DNA of 6,127 nt. Source: Cytophagales bacterium (GTDB lineage Bacteria > Bacteroidota > Bacteroidia > Cytophagales > Cyclobacteriaceae). The notes below the pieces were generated by a model. It was not told where the DNA came from and did not search any database. It saw only the letters and a list, made by a program, of their open reading frames with translations. Of this stretch, positions 1 through 6,127 are shown piece after piece. Position numbers and translations under genes: made by a program. Numbering within the stretch: the stretch's first letter is position 1; each line of letters opens with the position of its first letter. Location: assembly GCA_029262955.1 (NCBI GenBank), contig JAJCYL010000646.1, positions 1 to 6,127 of the forward strand, given 5' to 3'.

Positions 1-109
1 GAGGGGATTCCAGAATAAAACTTGCGTGGGCTATATATTCAATTTTAACCTGGGCTCTGGTACAAGACCAGAACATCAGAACGAAAAGGAATATGCTTAA
101 CTTCTTCAT
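1..109 (-). CDS. Secreted metallo-beta-lactamase-fold hydrolase, N-terminal fragment (cut by window edge)
   Basis: Reading leftward from an ATG at 109-107, the frame stays open to the window edge and gives 36 residues. The first 19 (MKKLSIFLFVLMFWSCTRA) form a typical Sec signal peptide: two lysines, a hydrophobic core, then a likely signal peptidase I site before Gln20. Cys16 could suggest a lipoprotein, but the preceding Phe-Trp-Ser is a poor lipobox. The mature part begins VKIEYIAHASFILESP, which resembles the first strands of UlaG-like MBL-fold hydrolases (pattern I-x-x-H-A-S-F-x-x-E). The metal-binding HxHxDH motif would lie further left, outside the window, so the substrate cannot be inferred. 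The ATG sits one base after the radA stop (TGA-T-ATG), implying co-transcription and perhaps translational coupling. Gene presence is fairly secure; the family rests on a short match. Confidence 0.72.
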   Translation of the reverse strand, partial: MKKLSIFLFVLMFWSCTRAQVKIEYIAHASFILESP

Positions 110-110
110 A

Positions 111-1478
111 TCAACCGAATAATGCTGAAAATACATCTATGAGTTTGTCAAAAGACTTAATCTTGATTTTATGCTTATTGGTGTCCAGTCCCTTCATGTT
201 GTACTTGGAAATAAAGATCTCTTCAAATCCAAGTTTTTCAGCCTCACCTATTCTGTTTTCAATTTTAGGAATACCTCTAATCTCCCCTCCAAGTCCGACC
301 TCACCGGCAAAACATTTCGAATTATCAATTGAAATATCCTGAAAGGAGGATAAAAGAGCGCATGCTACAGCCAAATCCAGTGCAGGGTCTTCTACCTTCA
401 AACCACCTGCAATGTTGAGAAAAACATCCTGAGTACTGAACTTAAGTCCAATCCTTTTCTCCAAGACCGCCAGCAACATACTCAACCTTTTTGAATCATA
501 CCCGGTTGATGTGCGCTGGGGTGTACCAAAAGTAGCAGCGCTTACCAAGCTTTGAGTTTCAATCAAAAGCGGCCTATTACCTTCTACGGTAGCACCAATA
601 GCCACGCCACTTTGTATTGAATCTCGGTGAGAAAGTAGTACCTCAGAAGGATTTTGCACCTCTCTTAAACCATCTGCAAGCATTTCATAAATACCCAACT
701 CTGAGGTAGACCCAAATCGATTCTTAATAGTTCGTATAATTCTATAAGTCATGTGGCGGTCGCCCTCAAACTGAAGTACCGTATCAACCATGTGTTCGAG
801 TACTTTGGGTCCGGCAATCATCCCATCCTTTGTTATGTGGCCAATCAGAAAAACCGGGACTCCAGTTTCTTTAGAGAACCTCTGAAGTTCAGCCGTACAT
901 TGTTTCACCTGGGAAACACTCCCGGTGGAAGATTCAATCTGATCTGAGTGAAGCGTTTGAATGGAATCAATTACTAAAATGTCTGGCTTGACATCGGCTA
1001 TTTCTTTAAAAATATGACTCAGAGATGTTTCCGCAAGGATGTAACAACTATTTTTAGCGATCCCAACCCTATCAGCTCTCCGCTTAATTTGTTGCTCACT
1101 TTCCTCACCCGAGATATACAACATCTTATGCTTCAAATTGAGTGCAATCTGGAGCATTAAAGTAGATTTACCGATTCCTGGTTCACCTCCAAGCAGTACC
1201 AGGGATCCCCTGACTATCCCGCCACCTAATACACGATTAAACTCCTCATCCGGGGTGACAATCCGTTCTTGTTCATCATATTCAATCTGAACAAGAGGCA
1301 ATGCCCTTTTCTTCACACTAAGCTTTGAGTTACCATTTTCCCAGTCAAGCTTTGGCTTTTTGTCTATGACCTCTTCCACAATGGTATTCCATTCCGCACA
1401 AGATGGACATTTACCTACCCATTTTGCAGATTGAGTTCCACAATTTTGACAAGCAAAGATAGTCTTGGTTTTGGCCAT
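111..1478 (-). CDS. radA: DNA repair/recombination ATPase RadA
   Basis: RadA (Sms) is a RecA-like, DnaB-type ATPase that drives branch migration and processes recombination intermediates in the cytoplasm. The 455-residue protein has the usual family length and architecture. A four-cysteine zinc finger lies at Cys10, Cys13, Cys24 and Cys27. The RecA-like core carries Walker A GEPGIGKST (98-106), Walker B ILVIDS (167-172) and the RadA-specific KNRFG motif (252-256). From about residue 280 a Lon-protease-like domain follows, with the GGLKVEDPALDLA (358-370) and GEVGLGGEIR (392-401) blocks; in this family the domain is not a protease. The ATG at 1478 places the zinc finger at the normal distance from the N-terminus. 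The gene begins 78 nt after the response regulator gene, in the same direction, and is followed after one base by a secreted MBL-fold gene. All key motifs are intact. Confidence 0.97.
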   Translation of the reverse strand: MAKTKTIFACQNCGTQSAKWVGKCPSCAEWNTIVEEVIDKKPKLDWENGNSKLSVKKRALPLVQIEYDEQERIVTPDEEFNRVLGGGIVRGSLVLLGGEPGIGKSTLMLQIALNLKHKMLYISGEESEQQIKRRADRVGIAKNSCYILAETSLSHIFKEIADVKPDILVIDSIQTLHSDQIESSTGSVSQVKQCTAELQRFSKETGVPVFLIGHITKDGMIAGPKVLEHMVDTVLQFEGDRHMTYRIIRTIKNRFGSTSELGIYEMLADGLREVQNPSEVLLSHRDSIQSGVAIGATVEGNRPLLIETQSLVSAATFGTPQRTSTGYDSKRLSMLLAVLEKRIGLKFSTQDVFLNIAGGLKVEDPALDLAVACALLSSFQDISIDNSKCFAGEVGLGGEIRGIPKIENRIGEAEKLGFEEIFISKYNMKGLDTNKHKIKIKSFDKLIDVFSALFG

Positions 1479-1556
1479 ATAATTCTTGAAACTCTCGTCT
1501 AATAGTTAAGGAAATAAAAGTAATTCTTTCTGGAGGAAGTCTTAAGTACTCTGAAA

Positions 1557-2273
1557 TTATAGTGTATTCTGACTCAATCTTTCGATGACGTCAATTTTAT
1601 AATTCCTCCCAATAGGAACATATTTCTTGCTGATTTCAACTTCCGTGGCAGAGAAGGCATCAATCTTATCAATAGCAACAATGAATGACCTGTGAATTCT
1701 TAAGAATTTTTCTTCCGGGAGTTTGTGTTCCAGATAGCTTATCTGTTGATGGGTAACAATTTCTTTTTCCAAAGTTTTTACTTTAACATAATCCTTAATG
1801 CTCTCGATAATCAGAATATCATTTAGCCTAATTTTCACCATTCTTTTGTCCACCTTAAAATAGACAAAAGGCTCCTCGTCTGCACCGTTACTTCCCACCT
1901 GGATGCTTTTACGGTTTTCGCTATCATCAAAAACCTTCGAAATTGATTTAAGAAATCGCTCGAATGAAATCGGCTTAAGTAAGTAATCCGACACCTCTAA
2001 TTCATACCCTTCCAGCGCATATTCACGAAAAGCAGTAGTAAAAATTACTTTTGGTGGATTTTTTAGAGTCTTTAAGAAATCAATACCTGTCAATTTGGGC
2101 ATCTGAATGTCCAGAAATATGAGGTCAACTTCATTGGTTTGGATGAAATCAAAGGCAGAGATTGCATTGCGGAAAGTGCCTACTAACTGTAATCTCTCCA
2201 CTTTCCCCACATAAGATTCCAATACTTCAATAGCCAGAGGCTCATCATCTACAATAACACACTTAAGCTGCAT
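1557..2273 (-). CDS. LytTR-family response regulator
   Basis: This is a cytoplasmic DNA-binding response regulator of 238 residues. The receiver domain (about 1-120) has the acidic pair Asp9-Asp10, the phospho-acceptor Asp55 in FLDIQMP, Thr79/Thr80 and the Lys100-Pro101 pair. A short linker (about 120-135) leads to a LytTR domain (about 136-235) with the recognisable blocks ILIIESIKDYVKV (153-165), FLRIHRSFIV (190-199) and VPIGRNYK (219-226). LytTR proteins bind pairs of short direct repeats spaced about two helical turns apart. The ATG lies one base after the stop of the adjacent LytS-type kinase (TAG-T-ATG), so the two are almost certainly cognate and co-translated. The receiver and output domains look complete. 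The target genes cannot be told from sequence; autoregulation is plausible given the repeat upstream of the kinase gene. Confidence 0.96.
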   Translation of the reverse strand: MQLKCVIVDDEPLAIEVLESYVGKVERLQLVGTFRNAISAFDFIQTNEVDLIFLDIQMPKLTGIDFLKTLKNPPKVIFTTAFREYALEGYELEVSDYLLKPISFERFLKSISKVFDDSENRKSIQVGSNGADEEPFVYFKVDKRMVKIRLNDILIIESIKDYVKVKTLEKEIVTHQQISYLEHKLPEEKFLRIHRSFIVAIDKIDAFSATEVEISKKYVPIGRNYKIDVIERLSQNTL

Positions 2274-2274
2274 A

Positions 2275-3351
2275 CTAATCGGCTGAATTCTTTGTTCTTT
2301 TTCGTAGAGGAATTTTTAAGGTTACAAGAAAGCTCTCTTTTTCTTCAAGAATGACCAGTTCGTAATCCTCTTTATAGAGTAAGTCCAACCTGCGCCTGAC
2401 ATTCTTCAAACCAATTCCTTTATCTTTTCCGTTGCCGGTTTCAATTTCTATTTCACTATTATTCTCAACTTTAAATGTCAATTCATCTCGTCTTATTTTT
2501 AAATCTATTGACACCCAGGCTTTTTCTAACTGACTATTGGCTCCATGCTTGAATGCATTTTCCAAAAAAGGCAGAAAAATCAATGGCGCTATAGCTTTGT
2601 CCTCCCCCTCATCCTCAATGTTTAAATTCAATTCAAGCAGATCACCATACCTCATTTTTTCAATTTCAATATAGTCGTGAATAAATTTTAACTCTTTGCT
2701 AACAGGTACACTCTCTACATTGCACTCGTACAGCATGTAGTTAATCAAGTCTGAGAGCTTTAATACCATCGCGGGAGCTAAGTCAGATTTTTTCAACGTA
2801 AGTGCATAGAGATTATTCAGGGTATTGAATAGAAAGTGAGGGTGGATCTGAGTTTTAAGAAATTTTAACTCGGCTTCAAGTTTCTCCTGAACTAAAACCT
2901 GATGGTCCTCTTTGCCCTGGTACCAAAACTTCAGAAGCTTTATGGCAACAGCAAGACCAACAACCGGATAAATACCAACAAACTCCTTTATGATTTTATG
3001 CGGTAATAAAAGGGCATATGCCTGACCCTCAGGTGCCCAAATTGGATAATAAACATAGTAGGTTACCAACCTTTGTCCCAGACTTGAAACAACGATTAGA
3101 ATGATCACCCACAGACCGAATCTTATGTGCTTTCCCTGAAGTAGGTATCTGGGTAATAAAAAATAAAGGACGAAATAAGTGGTCAACATCTTTACGGGAA
3201 GAAAGATTAGCTCAGAACTAAAAGAGCGTTCAAAATTCTCTTCATAAGCACCATAAAGAGTCCCAAAAAATAGGACATAGCATAACCAAAAAATCAAATG
3301 GCTGGTTAACCCTCCTTTGAATAGTTTCTTGAGATTATTTTCTAATGACAT
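2275..3351 (-). CDS. LytS/YehU-type sensor histidine kinase
   Basis: This is an inner-membrane histidine kinase of 358 residues with the His_kinase plus HATPase architecture of the LytS group. The N-terminal half has about four hydrophobic segments (roughly 17-36, 48-70, 78-100 and 122-142) joined by short loops, with no sizeable periplasmic domain. A short linker (about 145-165) leads to the H-box LKTQIHPHFLFN (165-176), with His172 the likely phosphorylated residue. The ATP-binding part has the N-box PFLENAFKHG (261-270) and the G-box KGIGLKNVRRRL (311-322). The kinase passes phosphate to the LytTR regulator encoded one base downstream. The ATG at 3351 is preceded by a stop-separated 104-nt gap with a candidate promoter, so this pair probably starts its own transcript. 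The absence of an extracellular sensor domain suggests that stimulus is sensed in or near the membrane; the ligand is unknown. Confidence 0.95.
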   Translation of the reverse strand: MSLENNLKKLFKGGLTSHLIFWLCYVLFFGTLYGAYEENFERSFSSELIFLPVKMLTTYFVLYFLLPRYLLQGKHIRFGLWVIILIVVSSLGQRLVTYYVYYPIWAPEGQAYALLLPHKIIKEFVGIYPVVGLAVAIKLLKFWYQGKEDHQVLVQEKLEAELKFLKTQIHPHFLFNTLNNLYALTLKKSDLAPAMVLKLSDLINYMLYECNVESVPVSKELKFIHDYIEIEKMRYGDLLELNLNIEDEGEDKAIAPLIFLPFLENAFKHGANSQLEKAWVSIDLKIRRDELTFKVENNSEIEIETGNGKDKGIGLKNVRRRLDLLYKEDYELVILEEKESFLVTLKIPLRKRTKNSAD

Positions 3352-3365
3352 ATCAATGAGACGAT

Positions 3366-3400
3366 CAAAAGTATAACCAACTTGTCATGATAAGGAAAAT
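3366..3400 (-). promoter_or_regulatory. Candidate Bacteroidota-type promoter for the two-component operon
   Basis: On the minus strand, TACTTTTG at 3373-3366 matches the Bacteroidota -7 consensus TAnnTTTG exactly. About 21 bases upstream there is only a T-rich TTTTC (3399-3395) where a -33 TTG would be expected, so that half is imperfect. Initiation a few bases past the G would give a very short leader of under about 10 nt before the kinase ATG at 3351. The element lies in one of only two inter-gene gaps of useful size. An AT-rich 8-mer with two free positions can match by chance, so this is a suggestion only. Confidence 0.35.
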
Positions 3401-3409
3401 TCCATCCAG

Positions 3410-3440
3410 ATGACAGTTTGCCACTAATAAAAACAGTCAT
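3410..3440 (-). repeat. Imperfect inverted repeat upstream of the kinase gene; possible LytTR operator
   Basis: On the minus strand, ATGACTGTTT (3440-3431) and AAACTGTCAT (3419-3410) are reverse complements with one central mismatch, separated by 11 bases. On the plus strand the same DNA reads as two copies of ACAGT (3413-3417 and 3433-3437), 20 bases apart start to start. ACAGTTTGC is close to the published LytTR half-site pattern, and LytTR sites are direct repeats spaced about two helical turns. The element lies about 40 bases upstream of the candidate promoter's -7 box, a normal activator position. It also lies 16 nt past the phosphatase stop, so it could be a hairpin ending that transcript, but no U-tract follows it. 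The repeat itself is certain; its role is inference. Confidence 0.5.
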
Positions 3441-3455
3441 TTGCAGGATGAATGA

Positions 3456-4058
3456 TCAAATTAGCAGATCGAGTTCACTTTTTAATTGTTGGGGATTTTT
3501 GTAATGAATGGCTTTAAGACCAACCTCGCGTGCCGCATTGACATTTGGTTCAGCATCATCTATAAAAACGGCTTTTGAAGGGAGTATTTCAAACCGGTCA
3601 ATCAGTAGATGATAGATCTCATGATCTGGTTTTTTCATTTTCTCTTGGCCTGATACCAGGATATTTTCAAACAGTTGGAGAAATGCGTATCGATCCTGAG
3701 CAATTGGAAAGGTTTGCTGTGACCAATTGGTTAATGCCACTAAACGCTGCTCTTTTCTTGTACTCAATTCCTCAAATAGTTGAACAGTTTCTTTAATCGG
3801 TCCACCGAGCATTTCACTCCATCTACTGTGATAGGCAGAAATTTGATCCTTGAACTCAGGATATTTAGGGATTAGGGTATCTATGGCCTCCTCGAATGTA
3901 CGGCCGGCATCTTGTTGAACGTTCCATTCAGCGTTACAGACATGCTCAAGAAACCACTCCATTTGAGATTCCTCATCGAAGATTTTGCGGTATAAATATC
4001 TGGGATTCCAGTCTATAAGAACTCCGCCTAAGTCAAAAATTATGGTATCGACTTTCAA
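3456..4058 (-). CDS. HAD-superfamily (subfamily IA, YihX-like) phosphatase
   Basis: This is a cytoplasmic HAD-fold hydrolase of 200 residues, likely acting on a small phosphorylated metabolite; the substrate is unknown. Motif I is FDLGGVLIDWNPR (8-20) with the nucleophile Asp9. Motif II is LTNWS (Thr110), motif III the Lys in KKPD (142-145), and motif IV FIDDAEPN (165-172) with Asp167-Asp168. A helical cap lies between motifs I and II (about 20-90). The usual second Asp of motif I (DxD) is Gly11, as in E. coli YihX (DLG). The start is a TTG at 4058-4056 that overlaps the pheS stop in the string TTGA. It is the only sensible choice: a stop lies seven codons upstream with no ATG, and the next internal Met (residue 33) would delete motif I. 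The overlap implies coupling to pheS translation. Confidence 0.92.
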   Translation of the reverse strand: MKVDTIIFDLGGVLIDWNPRYLYRKIFDEESQMEWFLEHVCNAEWNVQQDAGRTFEEAIDTLIPKYPEFKDQISAYHSRWSEMLGGPIKETVQLFEELSTRKEQRLVALTNWSQQTFPIAQDRYAFLQLFENILVSGQEKMKKPDHEIYHLLIDRFEILPSKAVFIDDAEPNVNAAREVGLKAIHYKNPQQLKSELDLLI

Positions 4059-5098
4059 GTTACGCCAGTAAATTGCTTAAGGAAACGGATGTCATTCTCT
4101 GTGTACAGTCTCAGGTCATTGATTTCGTATTTTAACATTGCAATTCGCTCAATGCCCATCCCGAACGCGAATCCTGTATATTTCTGAGAATCAATGCCGC
4201 AGTTTTCCAGGACGTTGGGATCAACCATTCCAGAACCTGCAATTTCTACCCATCCGCTGTATTTACAGATGTTACAACCATCTCCTTTACATATCAGGCA
4301 TGAAATATCAATTTCAGCACTTGGTTCGGTAAAGGGAAAATAAGAAGGTCGGTATCGCACTTTGATATCCTTACCAAACATCTCTTTAGCAAAATGATAA
4401 AGTGTTTGTTTTAGATCTTTGAAGCCAACATTTTCATCAATATAAAGTCCTTCTACCTGATGAAAGACACAGTGGGCTCTCGCAGAAATTGCCTCATTTC
4501 TAAAAACTCTGCCCGGCATTATGGACCGAATGGGTGGCTCCGTATGCTCCATTAATCTAATCTGAACATTTGAAGTATGAGTTCTTAATAATATGTCCTG
4601 ATCTACGTCTTTCCCATTGGCTTTCTTAACGAAGAAGGTGTCCTGCATTTCTCTGGCCGGATGGTTGGGAGGAAAATTAAGTGCGGTAAAATTGTGCCAG
4701 TCATCTTCTATTTCTGGTCCGTCAGACACATTAAAACCAATCCTCTCAAATATTTTGATGATTCTGGTTTTAACCTTCGTCAGAGGATGTAATGAACCCA
4801 GAGAATCTGGTATCGGAGGCAATGTTAGATCTATCGTATCAGTCTTACCCGCGCTTTGGCTACCACTAATTTGTTCAACCAATTCCTGGAATTTCTCCTG
4901 GGCCAGGGTTTTTAATTCGTTAAGCGCCGCTCCAAACTCCTTCTTTTGGTCATTTGGCACATTCTTGAAGTCATTGAAAAGCTCCGTGATGACACCTTTC
5001 TTACTGATAAATCGCAATCTGTACGTCTCCAGTTCTGCCTCAGAACCGGCAATCGCACTTTTTAATTCTTTTTTGAGTTCTTCTACTTTCTCAAACAT
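4055..5098 (-). CDS. pheS: Phenylalanyl-tRNA synthetase alpha subunit
   Basis: PheS is the catalytic subunit of the cytoplasmic alpha2-beta2 class II enzyme that charges tRNA-Phe. The 347-residue protein has the normal length. Residues 1-80 form the predicted N-terminal coiled-coil arm that contacts tRNA. The catalytic domain starts with the motif-1 region at LHPLTKVKTRII (103-114), followed by GPEIEDDWHNF (127-137). Motif 2 is around PGRVFRNEAISARAHC (195-210) and FHQVEGLYID (212-221). Motif 3 is GFAFGMGIERIAML (309-322), with the wild-type Ala311 that shapes the phenylalanine pocket. A CX2CX4CX2C cluster (Cys267, 270, 275, 278) sits before the GWVEIAGSGMVDPNVL block, as in many bacterial PheS proteins. 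The gene starts 33 nt after rny and its TGA overlaps the downstream HAD start. The partner pheT is not adjacent downstream and must lie elsewhere. Confidence 0.98.
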   Translation of the reverse strand: MFEKVEELKKELKSAIAGSEAELETYRLRFISKKGVITELFNDFKNVPNDQKKEFGAALNELKTLAQEKFQELVEQISGSQSAGKTDTIDLTLPPIPDSLGSLHPLTKVKTRIIKIFERIGFNVSDGPEIEDDWHNFTALNFPPNHPAREMQDTFFVKKANGKDVDQDILLRTHTSNVQIRLMEHTEPPIRSIMPGRVFRNEAISARAHCVFHQVEGLYIDENVGFKDLKQTLYHFAKEMFGKDIKVRYRPSYFPFTEPSAEIDISCLICKGDGCNICKYSGWVEIAGSGMVDPNVLENCGIDSQKYTGFAFGMGIERIAMLKYEINDLRLYTENDIRFLKQFTGVT

Positions 5099-5131
5099 TA
5101 GTTCTTTATTTCAATTCCGCCAAGGAGTTGG

Positions 5132-6127
5132 TTATTTGGCAAATGCAATAGCTCTTGTCTCTCTAATAACTGTAACCTTAATCTGGCCAGGATACTGCAT
5201 TTCTGTTTCAATCTTCTGAGAAATTTGAAAGGAGAGATCTCCAGCCGTTTTATCATCCACGTTATCGGCATCAACCAAAACTCTCAATTCGCGGCCTGCC
5301 TGGATCGCATAGCACTTATTGACGCCATCAAAACCAAGGGCAAGTGATTCCAGATCCTTGAGTCGTTTAATGTACTGTTCCATGATTTCCCTTCTCGCTC
5401 CTGGGCGAGAACCAGAAATGGCATCACACGCCTGAATAATTGGAGAGATTAGTGAAGTCATCTCTATTTCATCATGGTGAGCTCCAATGGCATTGCATAC
5501 TTCCGGGTTTTCCTTGTATTTCTTAGCCAACTCCATTCCCAGGATAGCATGTGGCGACTCTGACTCTTCAGGATATACTTTACCAATATCGTGGAGTAAA
5601 CCTGCCCTCTTTGCCAATTTTGGGTTTAGACCTAATTCAGCAGCGAGATTTGTACAAAGCTTGGCTACCTCTCTTGAATGCTGTAATAAATTCTGTCCAT
5701 ATGATGAACGGAATCGCATTCGACCTACCATCTTAATTAATTCCGGATGCAGTCCATGAATACCTAGATCGATTACTGTACGTTCTCCGGTCTCTACAAT
5801 TTCTTCTTCAATATTTTTTCTTGTTTTCTCCACGATTTCCTCAATCCTTGCTGGATGGATCCTTCCATCGGCAACTAATCGGTGAAGTGAAAGTCTTGCT
5901 ATTTCCCTTCTTACAGGATCAAAGCCTGAAATAATTATTGCCTCTGGGGTATCATCTACAATTATTTCAATGCCTGTTGCCGCTTCCAGTGCTCTAATAT
6001 TCCTTCCTTCACGGCCAATTATCTTTCCTTTAATGTCATCGCTTTCAATGTTGAAAACGGAAACACAGTTTTCTATGGCATGCTCTGCGGCTGTTCGTTG
6101 GATAGTTTGTATAAGGATTTTCTTCGC
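5132..6127 (-). CDS. rny: Ribonuclease Y, C-terminal part (5' end outside the window)
   Basis: RNase Y is a membrane-anchored endoribonuclease that starts mRNA decay. The frame is open from the window edge at 6127, giving 331 residues; the family is about 520 long, so roughly 190 N-terminal residues (membrane anchor and coiled coil) are missing. The fragment opens in the KH domain, with its GKIIGREGRN loop at fragment residues 34-43 and the conserved stretch VADGRIHPARIEE (85-97). The HD domain follows: His150, the His179-Asp180 pair in LLHDIGK, His217-His218 in GAHHDE and a later Asp in QACDAISGSRPGARRE, so the metal site is intact. A GTG at 5833 lies inside the frame and is not the start, because the KH domain upstream is continuous and in frame. 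pheS follows 33 nt after the TAA. In related genomes I recall pheT and zapA upstream, which cannot be checked here. Confidence 0.97.
   Translation of the reverse strand, partial: AKKILIQTIQRTAAEHAIENCVSVFNIESDDIKGKIIGREGRNIRALEAATGIEIIVDDTPEAIIISGFDPVRREIARLSLHRLVADGRIHPARIEEIVEKTRKNIEEEIVETGERTVIDLGIHGLHPELIKMVGRMRFRSSYGQNLLQHSREVAKLCTNLAAELGLNPKLAKRAGLLHDIGKVYPEESESPHAILGMELAKKYKENPEVCNAIGAHHDEIEMTSLISPIIQACDAISGSRPGARREIMEQYIKRLKDLESLALGFDGVNKCYAIQAGRELRVLVDADNVDDKTAGDLSFQISQKIETEMQYPGQIKVTVIRETRAIAFAK

Noticed and set aside
1515..1522. TACTTTTA before radA as a promoter -7 element.
   Set aside because: It differs from TAnnTTTG in the last base and no TTG is found at the expected distance upstream. 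In this AT-rich 78-nt gap the match is too weak; radA may simply be read through from the regulator gene.
1541..1550. Overlapping palindromes AGTACT and CTTAAG just after the response regulator stop.
   Set aside because: Each is only six bases and the flanks do not extend the pairing, so neither a terminator hairpin nor an operator is supported.
3410..3440. The repeat after the phosphatase gene as an intrinsic terminator.
   Set aside because: The stem is AT-rich with a central mismatch and an 11-nt loop, and no run of T follows it on the minus strand. A role as a regulator site fits at least as well, so I did not call a terminator.
4617..5219. A 200-codon plus-strand open frame opposite pheS and the end of rny.
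   Set aside because: It lies wholly antisense to two strongly conserved genes, its translation is serine/leucine-rich without any recognisable motif, and no other plus-strand signal supports it. The same applies to the shorter plus-strand frames elsewhere.
5132..5833. RNase Y as a complete 233-residue protein starting at the GTG at 5833.
   Set aside because: The frame continues without a stop to the window edge and encodes the conserved KH domain, so the gene is a longer one truncated by the window.

Overview
The window looks like ordinary chromosomal DNA from a member of the Bacteroidota, most likely a Cytophagales-type marine or soil bacterium. The pointers are: base composition of roughly 40% GC by eye; no Shine-Dalgarno box at any of the five visible gene starts preceded by readable sequence other than a weak purine run before radA; a promoter-like TAnnTTTG element; a LytS/LytTR two-component pair of the type common in this phylum; RNase Y next to pheS; and a PheS carrying the MVDPNVLE variant that I recall from Bacteroidota. 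The genus-level placement is inference only.

Every gene is on the minus strand, so transcription runs from the right end (6127) to the left end (1). In that order: (1) the C-terminal two thirds of RNase Y (rny, 6127-5132, cut by the window edge); (2) pheS, phenylalanyl-tRNA synthetase alpha subunit (5098-4055), 33 nt further on; (3) a HAD-superfamily phosphatase (4058-3456) that starts on a TTG overlapping the pheS stop codon; (4) a 104-nt gap holding an imperfect inverted/direct repeat and a candidate promoter; (5) a LytS-type membrane histidine kinase (3351-2275); (6) its LytTR response regulator (2273-1557), one base after the kinase; (7) a 78-nt gap with no clear signal; (8) radA, the DNA-repair/recombination ATPase (1478-111); (9) one base later, the first 36 codons of a secreted metallo-beta-lactamase-fold hydrolase (109-1, cut by the window edge).

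Functionally there are probably three transcriptional blocks. The first is an RNA-metabolism/translation block (rny-pheS-HAD) with tight junctions. The second is an autonomous two-component system, kinase then regulator, which may control its own promoter through the repeat upstream. The third is radA with the secreted hydrolase, which may be read through from the regulator or have its own weak promoter. All are recognisable families with intact motifs.

I found no mobile element, CRISPR array, RNA gene or undescribed defence-type system. Plus-strand open frames all lie opposite these genes and look like antisense shadows. The most useful additions are the unlisted N-terminal fragment at 1-109, the true (longer, partial) extent of rny, and the repeat upstream of the two-component operon.
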